A stretch of 64,000 nt of DNA from Shimia aestuarii. Its GTDB lineage: Bacteria > Pseudomonadota > Alphaproteobacteria > Rhodobacterales > Rhodobacteraceae. Location: positions 62,001-126,000 of the forward strand of contig NZ_JAKVRD010000005.1 in NCBI RefSeq assembly GCF_022814865.1, written 5' to 3'. Each line of letters begins with the position of its first letter. Position 1 is the first letter of the stretch. The position numbers and the translations under genes were made by a program. The notes under the pieces were generated by a model, which searched no databases, was not told where the DNA came from, and saw only the letters and a program-made list of their open reading frames with translations. Shown here piece by piece: positions 18,439 to 25,862 of this stretch.

Positions 18439-18557
18439 CCGTCCTCGAGTCGAAGCGCTTTGCCTCGCCGCCCGCGCAAGCCCCTTCCGGCAAGCCGCTG
18501 CAACGCCCCCCGAAACAAACCATTCCCCTACCCCATGCAATCCGCTAGGCTGATGGC

Positions 18558-18800
18558 ATGTTCAGCATCGAGCACGAATTTGACGCCACGGTTGTCACGC
18601 TTGTTGACGAAGGGCCCGCCCCTCTCAAAGAGGATGTCATCATCCAGATGTTCGACGATTGCATCACCGTCGAACAATACGACGCGCGCACGGATACGGT
18701 GCAGAAGGTGACCTTCTCCTCGCATCAGATCGAGGAACTCGCCGCCGCGCTCGACCTGCCGGAAGGCGTCTACAAACTGCACAAGCGCGGCACGGAATAG
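18558..18800 (+). CDS. Small conserved-type hypothetical protein
   Basis: An 80-aa acidic soluble protein with alternating strands and one helix near the C-terminus (S-S-H-Q-I-E-E-L-A-A-A-L-D-L). Codon use matches the neighbours. No signal peptide or membrane segment. It is convergent with the DUF167 gene, and a palindrome plus an 11-nt repeat array lie between them. I do not recognise its function. Confidence 0.6.
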   Translation: MFSIEHEFDATVVTLVDEGPAPLKEDVIIQMFDDCITVEQYDARTDTVQKVTFSSHQIEELAAALDLPEGVYKLHKRGTE

Positions 18801-18833
18801 GCCGGGGAAAAGGCTTTTCAAAATGCCTTCCCC

Positions 18834-18853
18834 AAGCGGTTTCGAAACCGCTT
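18834..18853. repeat. Perfect 20-base palindrome between convergent genes
   Basis: AAGCGGTTTC followed directly by GAAACCGCTT is a perfect inverted repeat. A second, spaced inverted repeat (CGTTAAC at 18859-18865 and GTTAACG at 18877-18883) follows. Both lie beyond the stop codon of the rightward 80-aa gene and could fold in transcripts from either side, acting as a bidirectional terminator or RNA-end stabiliser. No strong T-run is present. Confidence 0.5.
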
Positions 18854-18889
18854 TCGCCCGTTAACCCGAACGCTGCGTTAACGCTTCCC

Positions 18890-18933
18890 CACAGATGCAA
18901 TACAGACGCGATACCGACGTAATACCGACGTTG
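18890..18933 (-). repeat. 4 x 11-nt repeat array, copy 1 (3' of the DUF167 gene)
   Basis: Four 11-base units follow each other: CACAGATGCAA, TACAGACGCGA, TACCGACGTAA, TACCGACGTTG (as written, plus strand). The array lies 9 bases beyond the stop codon of the DUF167 gene and before the hairpins at 18834-18883. A near-identical array occurs at 36217-36260; positions 18901-18931 and 36228-36258 differ at one base out of 31. Confidence 0.7.
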
Positions 18934-18942
18934 GCTTTGTCG

Positions 18943-19200
18943 TTAACCTTCGACGCGAAACACCTTGTCGCGGGCGGTCTGGCCGCGCACCAGAACGAGC
19001 CGCGATTTCGCCACGCCAAGCGCCTTGGCGAGGAGTTTCTGCACCATTGCATTGGCCTTGCCACCCTCCGGCACGACCGTGACATAGACCCGGATTTGTC
19101 CGTCCTCATCGCGCTTCACGGCATTGCGCGAGGCCTTCGGCGTCACCCGCACGGCGATCTCTGTGCCGGGCGCGGCAAGGGCTGCGAATTCGTTGGACAT
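18943..19200 (-). CDS. DUF167 (YggU family) protein
   Basis: An 85-aa protein matching the DUF167 fold: V-R-V-T-P-K-A-S-R-N-A-V near the N-terminus, V-T-V-V-P-E-G-G-K-A-N in the middle and R-L-V-L-V-R-G-Q-T-A-R-D-K near the end. I start at M-S-N-E-F, which has GGAGG upstream; the 22 codons before it are not part of the family. Function is not established. Divergent from the nitroreductase gene. Confidence 0.88.
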   Translation of the reverse strand: MSNEFAALAAPGTEIAVRVTPKASRNAVKRDEDGQIRVYVTVVPEGGKANAMVQKLLAKALGVAKSRLVLVRGQTARDKVFRVEG

Positions 19201-19351
19201 TCGGGTGGGCCTCCATGGCGTCTGCGCGCCTTTATGGCCTGTGACGCCACGCCATGCAAACCGCAAAAACCTGCAAAAACAACTGGAAAGTGGTTGAATT
19301 TCCGGCCTTTAACGACAACATGCCAAGCGTGAACTCACTACGGAAACGCCC

Positions 19352-19930
19352 ATGCCAACCCCCAATCCGGCCGCGCTCGAGTTTCTCCTGACGCGCCGCT
19401 CCCGCCCCGCCAAGACCCTGACGACACCGGTGCCAACCCGTGCCGAACTCGCGCCCCTGCTCGAGGCGGCGCTACGCAGTCCCGACCACGGCAAGCTCGA
19501 ACCCTGGCGCCTCCTCGTCCTCGAAGAGGCCGCCCTGCACCGCCTCGGCGATGCTGTCGGCGCCCGCGCCGCCGCGCTCGGGCTGGACGAGGTGCAAACC
19601 GGCAAGGGGCGCACCCAATTCGACACCGGCCACCTCGCCGTCGCCGTCATCGAATCCCCCGTCATCGCCGAAAAAGTCCCCGCCATCGAACAAACCTACT
19701 CCGCCGGCGCCGTCTGCCTCGCGCTTCTGAACGCGGCGTTGGCGTCGGGCTGGGGGGCGAATTGGCTTTCGGGCTGGCCCTCGCATGATGCTGTTTTCCT
19801 TCAGGAATCCCTCGGCCTCGCCCCGCACGAACGGCTTGCAGGGCTGATCCATATCGGCACCGAAACCGCCGCGCCGCCAGAGCGCCCGCGCCCCAGCATC
19901 GAGGACAAGGTGACATGGGTCTCTCGCTGA
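19352..19930 (+). CDS. Nitroreductase family protein (YdjA-like)
   Basis: A 192-aa FMN-dependent oxidoreductase. The start motif L-L-T-R-R-S-R-P-A-K and the A-A-L-R-S-P-D-H-G-K-L-E-P-W-R segment are the flavin-binding signatures of the small YdjA-type nitroreductases, and G-A-N-W-L-S-G-W is the C-terminal family block. Natural substrate unknown. Its end overlaps the following membrane-protein gene by 16 bases, so they share a transcript. Confidence 0.87.
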   Translation: MPTPNPAALEFLLTRRSRPAKTLTTPVPTRAELAPLLEAALRSPDHGKLEPWRLLVLEEAALHRLGDAVGARAAALGLDEVQTGKGRTQFDTGHLAVAVIESPVIAEKVPAIEQTYSAGAVCLALLNAALASGWGANWLSGWPSHDAVFLQESLGLAPHERLAGLIHIGTETAAPPERPRPSIEDKVTWVSR

Positions 19931-20640
19931 TCTTCTCGTCGTTTTTCGCCGCCCTTTCGCAGATGGGCGACCGCCGGTTCCGCAAGGTACTCGGTCTTGG
20001 CATCGTGTTGACAATCGCGCTGCTCGTCGGGGCCTATGCCGGGCTACTGACCCTTTTGGATTTCGTCGTCGGGGAAGAGGCCTACGTTCCCGTCATTGGC
20101 GAAGTGACATGGCTCGATGATCTCCTGAGCTGGTCCTCGTTGATCTTCATGGTGGTGCTGTCGGTCTTCCTGATGGTGCCCGTCGCCTCGGCCATCACCT
20201 CGATGTTCCTCGACGAGGTGGCCCAGGCTGTCGAAGATCGGCATTACCCCAACCTGCCCGCCGTGCCGCGCATGCCCTTCTCGGATGCATTGCGCGATAC
20301 GCTCGCGTTCCTCGGCGTGCTGATCGTGGCGAACCTTTTGGCGTTTATCCTCTACGCGTTCTTCTCGCCCTTCGCGTTGTTCATCTTCTGGGGTCTGAAC
20401 GGCTTTCTGCTCGGGCGCGAGTATTTCCAACTCGCCGCCATGCGCCGCTTGGGGCGCGACGGGGCCAAGGCCCTACGCAAGAAGCATTGGGTGACGATCT
20501 GGATCGCAGGCACACTGATGGCGATGCCGTTGTCGCTGCCGCTGATCAACCTCGTGATCCCGATCTTCGGCGCGGCGACCTTCACGCACCTGTTTCACGG
20601 GCTGAACGCCCGCTCCGAGGCGCGGCCACGCGGGTTCTGA
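19915..20640 (+). CDS. EI24 domain (CysZ-like) membrane protein
   Basis: A 241-aa inner-membrane protein with four to five hydrophobic helices. The F-L-D-E-V-A-Q-A-V-E-D-R-H-Y-P segment after helix 2 and the N-G-F-L-L-G-R-E-Y-F-Q-L-A-A-M-R-R motif are typical of the EI24/CysZ family. CysZ imports sulfate in enterobacteria, but alphaproteobacterial relatives are not all shown to do so, and no sulfate-assimilation gene is adjacent. Confidence 0.85.
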   Translation: MGLSLIFSSFFAALSQMGDRRFRKVLGLGIVLTIALLVGAYAGLLTLLDFVVGEEAYVPVIGEVTWLDDLLSWSSLIFMVVLSVFLMVPVASAITSMFLDEVAQAVEDRHYPNLPAVPRMPFSDALRDTLAFLGVLIVANLLAFILYAFFSPFALFIFWGLNGFLLGREYFQLAAMRRLGRDGAKALRKKHWVTIWIAGTLMAMPLSLPLINLVIPIFGAATFTHLFHGLNARSEARPRGF

Positions 20641-20648
20641 AACCTTGT

Positions 20649-20927
20649 CTATTCACCCACAGGCGGCAGGCGGTTCATCCAATCAAAGTCGCGCACGGTG
20701 ATGATGCCTTGGCTGATGATCCAAAACAGGATCAGCCAGATCACCGCGGCAACGCCGGTGGTGATCCATGCCTTGGCCTTAAGGTTATGCTGCGCCGGTG
20801 CACCTGCATGGGTGCCCTCCACGATCTCGCCCACGTCTCCTTGGGTCTTGAGCCGGATCGGGATCACGATCAGCAGGGTCAGGAACCAAAGCACGGCATA
20901 AAGCACGAGGGCGGAAGTGATCGACAT
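20649..20927 (-). CDS. DUF1467 family membrane protein
   Basis: A 92-aa protein with two transmembrane helices (about residues 5-24 and 54-74) separated by a short loop containing P-I-R-L-K-T-Q-G-D-V-G-E. This loop and the size fit DUF1467, a small inner-membrane family common in Alphaproteobacteria. In many alphaproteobacteria it sits next to methylmalonyl-CoA epimerase, as here. Function unknown. Confidence 0.85.
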   Translation of the reverse strand: MSITSALVLYAVLWFLTLLIVIPIRLKTQGDVGEIVEGTHAGAPAQHNLKAKAWITTGVAAVIWLILFWIISQGIITVRDFDWMNRLPPVGE

Positions 20928-21006
20928 GGGCGCAGTCCTAATCTAGCGGCGACAGGCGGGACAATAGCCCGCCTGCGCCCGAGTTCAAACCGGGATTCGT
21001 CCTGCC

Positions 21007-21411
21007 TCAGACTTGCTCGAGTTCCACGAGGCAGCCGTTGAAATCCTTCGGATGCAGAAACAGGACCGGCTTCCCATGCGCGCCGATCTTCGGCTCGCCC
21101 GAGCCAAGCACACGGGCGCCGGTTTCCTTGAGATGATCACGCGCGGCGATGATGTCATCGACCTCATAGCAGACATGGTGAATGCCGCCCGCCGGGTTCT
21201 TTTCAAGGAAGCCGTTGATCGGGCTATCCTCGCCAAGCGGGTAGAGCAGTTCGATCTTGGTATTGGGCAGTTCGATGAAAACCACGGTGACGCCGTGATC
21301 CGGCTCGTCCTGAGGGGCACCGACCTTTGCGCCAAGCGCCGAGCGATACTGCTCCGAGGCGGCTTCGAGATCCGGCACGGCGATAGCCACGTGGTTGAGA
21401 CGACCGATCAT
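21007..21411 (-). CDS. mce: Methylmalonyl-CoA epimerase
   Basis: A 134-aa glyoxalase-fold enzyme that interconverts R- and S-methylmalonyl-CoA for propionyl-CoA assimilation. N-H-V-A-I-A-V-P-D-L (metal His), H-H-V-C-Y-E-V-D-D-I and L-V-E-L-E-Q at the end (metal Glu) are the family marks. The ATG follows AAGGAC closely; nine in-frame codons upstream are dropped. The DUF1467 gene lies downstream on the same strand. Confidence 0.92.
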   Translation of the reverse strand: MIGRLNHVAIAVPDLEAASEQYRSALGAKVGAPQDEPDHGVTVVFIELPNTKIELLYPLGEDSPINGFLEKNPAGGIHHVCYEVDDIIAARDHLKETGARVLGSGEPKIGAHGKPVLFLHPKDFNGCLVELEQV

Positions 21412-21517
21412 GTCCTTATCCTTTCCATATCTTTGCAAAACTTGCGCACCTTATGGGCCGGGTGCCGCCCGCATGCAAGAGGGTCAGACCGCGCACAAGG
21501 TCTTTCCGTTGCCGCAC

Positions 21518-21532
21518 TTAACCCTTTGTTAG
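21518..21532 (+). promoter_or_regulatory. CtrA-like site upstream of the orphan response regulator
   Basis: TTAA, 7 bases, TTAG lies 60 bases before the response-regulator ATG. The alphaproteobacterial CtrA consensus is TTAA-N7-TTAA, so this is one mismatch away. The motif is short and could occur by chance. Confidence 0.3.
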
Positions 21533-21592
21533 CCAAGCCTGCCTAGCCTCAACTCCAGTGCCCCTGATCACCCGCTGCCGAGGACCAAGACG

Positions 21593-22309
21593 ATGGATGA
21601 TTTCCTTTCGCAAACGCCCCACCGCCTGCCGACGCCCCAACGCCCGCTTCTGGGCCTGACGGTGCTTGTTGTCGAGGATAGCCGCTTTGCCTGCGACGCG
21701 TTGCGCCTCTTGTGCCTGCGCTCCGGTGCCCGCATCCGGCGCGCGGATTGCATTGCCTCTGCCCGTCGCCACCTTCAGGTCTATCGCCCGTGCGTCGCCA
21801 TCATCGACATGGGCCTGCCGGATGGCAACGGCGCCAGCCTTATCTCAGAGCTTGCCGTCGCCATACCGCGCATTGACGTCATCCTCGCGACCTCTGGCGA
21901 TACCGCGTTTGAAGAAACGGCGCGGCAGGCCGGGGCCGATGGCTTCCTCGCCAAACCTTTGGACAACCTTGCCACCTTTCAAACGGCCATTCTCGATAAG
22001 CTGCCGCGCGATCGCCGCCCCGTCGGCCCGCGTGCGCTTTTCGATGAAACGGTGCGGCCCGACCCCGTGGCCGATCATGACGATCTCTGCCACGCGATGG
22101 ATACGCTTTCTGGCGATGGTCGGGGCGAGGCGATCGACTATGTCGCGGGATTTCTCTCTGGCATCGCCCTAAGCGCGCGGGACCAGCCGCTCCACAAAGC
22201 CGCCGAGACGGTTGCGCGAGGGCGCGCCAATGGCCGAATGCTAAACGCCGACCTGTTGCGCCTGACGCAGGTTCTCAAGAAACGCTTGGCCGAGCCCGTT
22301 CCGGTCTAA
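21593..22309 (+). CDS. Orphan response regulator (REC domain plus unknown C-terminal domain)
   Basis: A 238-aa protein. Residues about 22-140 form a receiver: V-V-E-D-S at the acidic pocket, the phospho-acceptor Asp in I-I-D-M-G-L-P-D-G-N-G, a Ser in A-T-S-G-D and the conserved Lys in L-A-K-P-L. The remaining 90 residues are helical and match no DNA-binding output domain I recognise. No histidine kinase lies beside it. It may act by protein-protein contact. Confidence 0.82.
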   Translation: MDDFLSQTPHRLPTPQRPLLGLTVLVVEDSRFACDALRLLCLRSGARIRRADCIASARRHLQVYRPCVAIIDMGLPDGNGASLISELAVAIPRIDVILATSGDTAFEETARQAGADGFLAKPLDNLATFQTAILDKLPRDRRPVGPRALFDETVRPDPVADHDDLCHAMDTLSGDGRGEAIDYVAGFLSGIALSARDQPLHKAAETVARGRANGRMLNADLLRLTQVLKKRLAEPVPV

Positions 22310-22311
22310 GA

Positions 22312-23025
22312 TCAAAGGCTCGGGTCGCTGCTTACCCGGACAAGCCGCGTCAGATCGCTCAGACGCTCGACTTGTGCCCCGCGTGCGTCAAAATTTCCCG
22401 GCGCAAGCCAAACCTCGTATGCGGCAGCCAGCGCCGGCCAATCACTATCAATCGCCGCGAACCATGCCGTATCCCGGTTGCGCCCCTTGACGACGCTATG
22501 CTGGCGAAAGACCCCCTCATAGCTGAGCCCAAGCCGCTCGGCCGCGCGGCGCGACGGACGGTTAAGCGCATCACACTTCCACTCAAAGCGCCGGTATCCA
22601 TTGGCAAAGGCCCATTGCATCATCAAGACCATCGCCTCGGTCGCAGCCCGCGTCCCCTGTAGCTGTGGCGCGAGGTTGATATGGCCGATCTCGATCGACC
22701 CGGCTTCTGGCTTGATCCGCAGATAGCTCACCACCCCACCCCAAGCGCCCCGGTCCTTGTCATAGATCGCGTAAAAGAACGGATCCCCCGCGCCGGTGAT
22801 CCCCTTGACCCATCTGTGATAGGCGGCTGCGGAATGAAACGGGCCATACGGCAGATAGTCCCAGACCGCATCCTGCCCCTCGTAGGCACGAAACAAGAGC
22901 GCGGCATGGGTCTCGGCCTGCAAAGGCTCAAGCCGGGCATAGCGCCCGTCGAGCACCACGCCGGTCGGGGCCGGCGGCGGCGACCACCCGTCTACTGGTG
23001 CGCCTATGGGTCTGTCTTCGGCCAT
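22312..23025 (-). CDS. GNAT family N-acetyltransferase (RimJ/RimL-like)
   Basis: A 237-aa acyl-CoA N-acyltransferase. After a Pro-rich leader, the region G-R-Y-A-R-L-E-P-L begins the fold; L-Q-G-T-R-A-A-T-E-A-M is the acetyl-CoA pyrophosphate loop, and the later W-K-C-D-A-L-N-R-P-S-R-R-A-A-E-R-L-G-L-S-Y-E-G block is typical of the RimJ/RimL group. The target amine is unknown. Confidence 0.87.
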   Translation of the reverse strand: MAEDRPIGAPVDGWSPPPAPTGVVLDGRYARLEPLQAETHAALLFRAYEGQDAVWDYLPYGPFHSAAAYHRWVKGITGAGDPFFYAIYDKDRGAWGGVVSYLRIKPEAGSIEIGHINLAPQLQGTRAATEAMVLMMQWAFANGYRRFEWKCDALNRPSRRAAERLGLSYEGVFRQHSVVKGRNRDTAWFAAIDSDWPALAAAYEVWLAPGNFDARGAQVERLSDLTRLVRVSSDPSL

Positions 23026-23100
23026 ACTGCCTCCACTGTATCAGCAAGAGACTGGCACAAAGCCCGCGCGTGTCCAAGCTTTTCGTGGTGTGACAGGGCC

Positions 23101-24321
23101 TTAGCGGATCAAGCCCGGATCAGCGCCCATCTCGAGCCCGGGAAACACCGTGGTTTCGAGGTGATCCCGCTCCAAGCCGAATGCTCCGCGCATCGCCCAA
23201 GCGGCCCAAGCGCGCACGTCGCTCGTCGGCATAAGGTCGCGCCGATCGTAAAGCGCCGCCTCGGCAAGCCCCGGCCACGCGCCATACACCTGTCCGCCCC
23301 GCACTGCGCCCCCGGCCAGAAGCATCGCGCCACCGGTGCCGTGATCCGTGCCACGCGTACCGTTCTCGCGCACCGTGCGGCCAAACTCTGTCATCGCGAC
23401 AACCGTCGTCTTGCCCCAGACATCGGCACCAAGCCCGTCCTTGAGGCGCAAAAGCACCTCTGACAACCGTCGAAGCGGGCGGGCCAGCGTATTGCCTTGG
23501 TTCACATGGGTGTCCCATCCACCGATAGAGAAGCTCGCGATCCGCGCCGCGTCGCGTAGTTGCAGCGCAGTGAAATCCGCGATCCTGAGATGCCCTTCTC
23601 TGCCGCGGATCGCGCCGCCTTGCATTGATGTCATCATGTCCGCCTCATCCTTGGCCATGACAGAATCCCCATCGGAATCCGCAAGCAACACCGCCTCGGC
23701 CATCGCTGCGGCAAGGACCGGATCATCCTGCATCGTCATTTCAAGAAGCCGCAGACCCTGCGCACTCAGGGACAGGTCTACATCGGGCGACCAGCGCGAC
23801 ACCGGCATTTCTCCCGTACTCAGCAGCATGTTTTCCTGCCCGATGGCATAGGTCGTCTGCGCTGTGACCCCCGGCACACCTTGGAGCATTCGATTGAGCC
23901 AGCCATCCCGCACGCCACCTGACAGGTCGACAATCCCGGCTTCGAGAAGGTCTTGCCCGTCAAAATGGCTGCGTCGGTCGCGGTAGGGGGTCGACACGGC
24001 CTGCACCGCCGCCAATTCCCGCGCACGCCAAAGCGGCATCAGGTCGGCAAGCGCCGGGTGCAGTCCAAAGTACCCATCAAGATCAAGCGCGCTATCCCGT
24101 GTCGCCGCAAGGCCGGGCCGCGCCGCTGCGAAATCCGCATCGCCCCACGGGCGCACCGCGTCCAACCCGTCCATCGCCCCGCGCAAGATGATGACGACAA
24201 GACGATTGTCCCAAGGGGCTGCGGCAAAGCTGACCGGTGTGACAAGCGGGCTCGCCGCCGCCGAACACCCGATCGCCGCCGCTCGGAGAAGGAAGTCGCG
24301 CCGTGTCTGTGTCCGTGCCAT
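23101..24321 (-). CDS. DUF1501 family protein with Tat signal
   Basis: A 406-aa protein with a twin-arginine leader (T-R-R-D-F-L-L-R-A-A, hydrophobic core, then an A-x-A-type cleavage region near residue 34). The body matches DUF1501 of the alkaline phosphatase/sulfatase-like superfamily: I-L-R-G-A-M-D-G-L-D-A, R-R-S-H-F-D-G-Q-D, G-G-W-D-T-H and the M-T-E-F-G-R-T-V-R-E-N-G block. Predicted to be exported folded to the periplasm. The partner DUF1800 gene lies 12 bases upstream, the usual pairing. Biochemical role unknown. Confidence 0.88.
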   Translation of the reverse strand: MARTQTRRDFLLRAAAIGCSAAASPLVTPVSFAAAPWDNRLVVIILRGAMDGLDAVRPWGDADFAAARPGLAATRDSALDLDGYFGLHPALADLMPLWRARELAAVQAVSTPYRDRRSHFDGQDLLEAGIVDLSGGVRDGWLNRMLQGVPGVTAQTTYAIGQENMLLSTGEMPVSRWSPDVDLSLSAQGLRLLEMTMQDDPVLAAAMAEAVLLADSDGDSVMAKDEADMMTSMQGGAIRGREGHLRIADFTALQLRDAARIASFSIGGWDTHVNQGNTLARPLRRLSEVLLRLKDGLGADVWGKTTVVAMTEFGRTVRENGTRGTDHGTGGAMLLAGGAVRGGQVYGAWPGLAEAALYDRRDLMPTSDVRAWAAWAMRGAFGLERDHLETTVFPGLEMGADPGLIR

Positions 24322-24333
24322 CTCGCCTCTCCC

Positions 24334-25713
24334 TCAGTATCTCTGGAACGCCGGGGCCATAAGCACAAGCGCCACGCCCTCTCTGCGGCTCTCGGCGGCC
24401 CTCGCGGCGAACCGAACGCTCTCTGGTGCACCGGGGCCAAGGGCGACCTCGACGAACTCTCGCGGATCCGGACCCGCCTGCCCAAGAAGCTCCGGAAGAG
24501 AGAGCGCCCATTGCAGCCGCCCCGCCATACCCTGCGGTGTCGTCCAGGCACTGTCCTCTTCGGCCCAACCGTCCGGGCCGATCGGGCGCTCCCACGGCTG
24601 ACCCATTCGCATCAGGGGGCGGCGCAGGTTTTGGTTGATCTCTTTGTAGCCCCACGGCGAAAGCACCGCTGGCGCCGCGTCCAACGCCCGCAAGCTCGAC
24701 GCCACAAAGGCAATCGGCCGTTTGATATTGCCCGGCCCGGCCCACGCCGCCGGATGTCGCAGCATCGCCTCGTATACGGCCGGTAAGTCGCCCCCGGTCT
24801 CAAGGAACCGCGCCTCCATCGCCGCCACAAGGTCGTTCTCGGGCTGATCGGCAACGAAATGCACCGCAAGCTTCCAAGCAATATGGCGTGCCGTGGCCGG
24901 ATGCCGCGCGAGATCGCGCAACACCTCGAGCACCGGGGCGATCCTCGGAGCCCCGCCATAGAGCTTCCCAAGCACGGTCTCCGGCCCCGGCTCTACGGCC
25001 TTCTTGCGAAAGAGGGCGCCCCGCTGTGGCGTCCAATCGAGGCCCGTGAACAGCTCGGCCAGTTGCCGCACATCGCCTTGCGTATAGGGCCCGTCCACGC
25101 CGAGCGTATGCAACTCGAGCACCTCGCGCGCCAAGTTCTCGTTGAGGCCGCGACCGGGCTTGTTGCGCCCCTGGACGCTATTTGGCCCGATGGAGCGATC
25201 CTGATTGAGGAAGTTGAGCATCAACGGGTGCGTCACCGCCGCGATGAGAAGATCTTCGAACCGCCCAGCAAGATTGGGACGCACGGCCTCTTCTAGGTAG
25301 GGACCGGTACCTGCCCGGATCACTGCGCCCTTGCCATAGGCCGTAAAGTGATCGCCCCAGAACGCCGCCAAGCGCTCGCGAAACCCGGTCCGCGTTTCGA
25401 TCCGGCGCAGCATCGCCTGCCGCATCCAGCCAAGACCATCGCGATAGGCTTTCCTGCTGATCGCCTTCTGCCGCGCCTTTGCTGCGGCACGCGCGTCTTC
25501 GCTCATATCTTCAGAACGCGACGCCTTGCGGCTTATGGCGCGTTCTGCAATCCGTGCCCGGAATTCATCAAAGGGTTCAATCGGGAAGCGCCGGGCCATC
25601 TCATCGCGCACACGCACCCCGTCGAGCATCTCTTCGATGCCAGTCGGTGGCGCAATCCGCGGCGATAGCCCAAAGCCAAAGCGCGTCTCTGCACGTATCG
25701 GATCGAATCCCAT
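24334..25713 (-). CDS. DUF1800 family protein
   Basis: A 459-aa protein. The start F-D-P-I-R-A-E-T-R-F-G-F-G-L-S-P, the R-L-A-A-F-W-G-D-H-F segment and N-E-N-L-A-R-E-V-L-E-L-H-T-L-G are hallmarks of DUF1800. The ATG follows GAGGGCAGG directly; ten in-frame codons before it are rejected. First gene of a two-gene unit with the DUF1501 protein. Function unknown. Confidence 0.87.
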   Translation of the reverse strand: MGFDPIRAETRFGFGLSPRIAPPTGIEEMLDGVRVRDEMARRFPIEPFDEFRARIAERAISRKASRSEDMSEDARAAAKARQKAISRKAYRDGLGWMRQAMLRRIETRTGFRERLAAFWGDHFTAYGKGAVIRAGTGPYLEEAVRPNLAGRFEDLLIAAVTHPLMLNFLNQDRSIGPNSVQGRNKPGRGLNENLAREVLELHTLGVDGPYTQGDVRQLAELFTGLDWTPQRGALFRKKAVEPGPETVLGKLYGGAPRIAPVLEVLRDLARHPATARHIAWKLAVHFVADQPENDLVAAMEARFLETGGDLPAVYEAMLRHPAAWAGPGNIKRPIAFVASSLRALDAAPAVLSPWGYKEINQNLRRPLMRMGQPWERPIGPDGWAEEDSAWTTPQGMAGRLQWALSLPELLGQAGPDPREFVEVALGPGAPESVRFAARAAESRREGVALVLMAPAFQRY

Positions 25714-25811
25714 CCTGCCCTCTCTCGACACCCATAGGGTCACACGCAGGCTACACCCACCGCCGTCGCCTGTTCAGAGGGAAAAACGCCCCCGGCGAAG
25801 ACCCGCGCATG

Positions 25812-25840
25812 AAAAAGGCCGCCCCAGATCGGGACGGCCT
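25812..25840 (-). terminator. Rho-independent terminator of aspS
   Basis: On the minus strand AGGCCGTCCC, a 5-base loop and GGGGCGGCC form a strong GC stem followed by TTTTT. It starts 22 bases after the aspS stop codon, the expected place. Confidence 0.85.
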
Positions 25841-25862
25841 CTCGCAATCTCTATCGCGGCGC

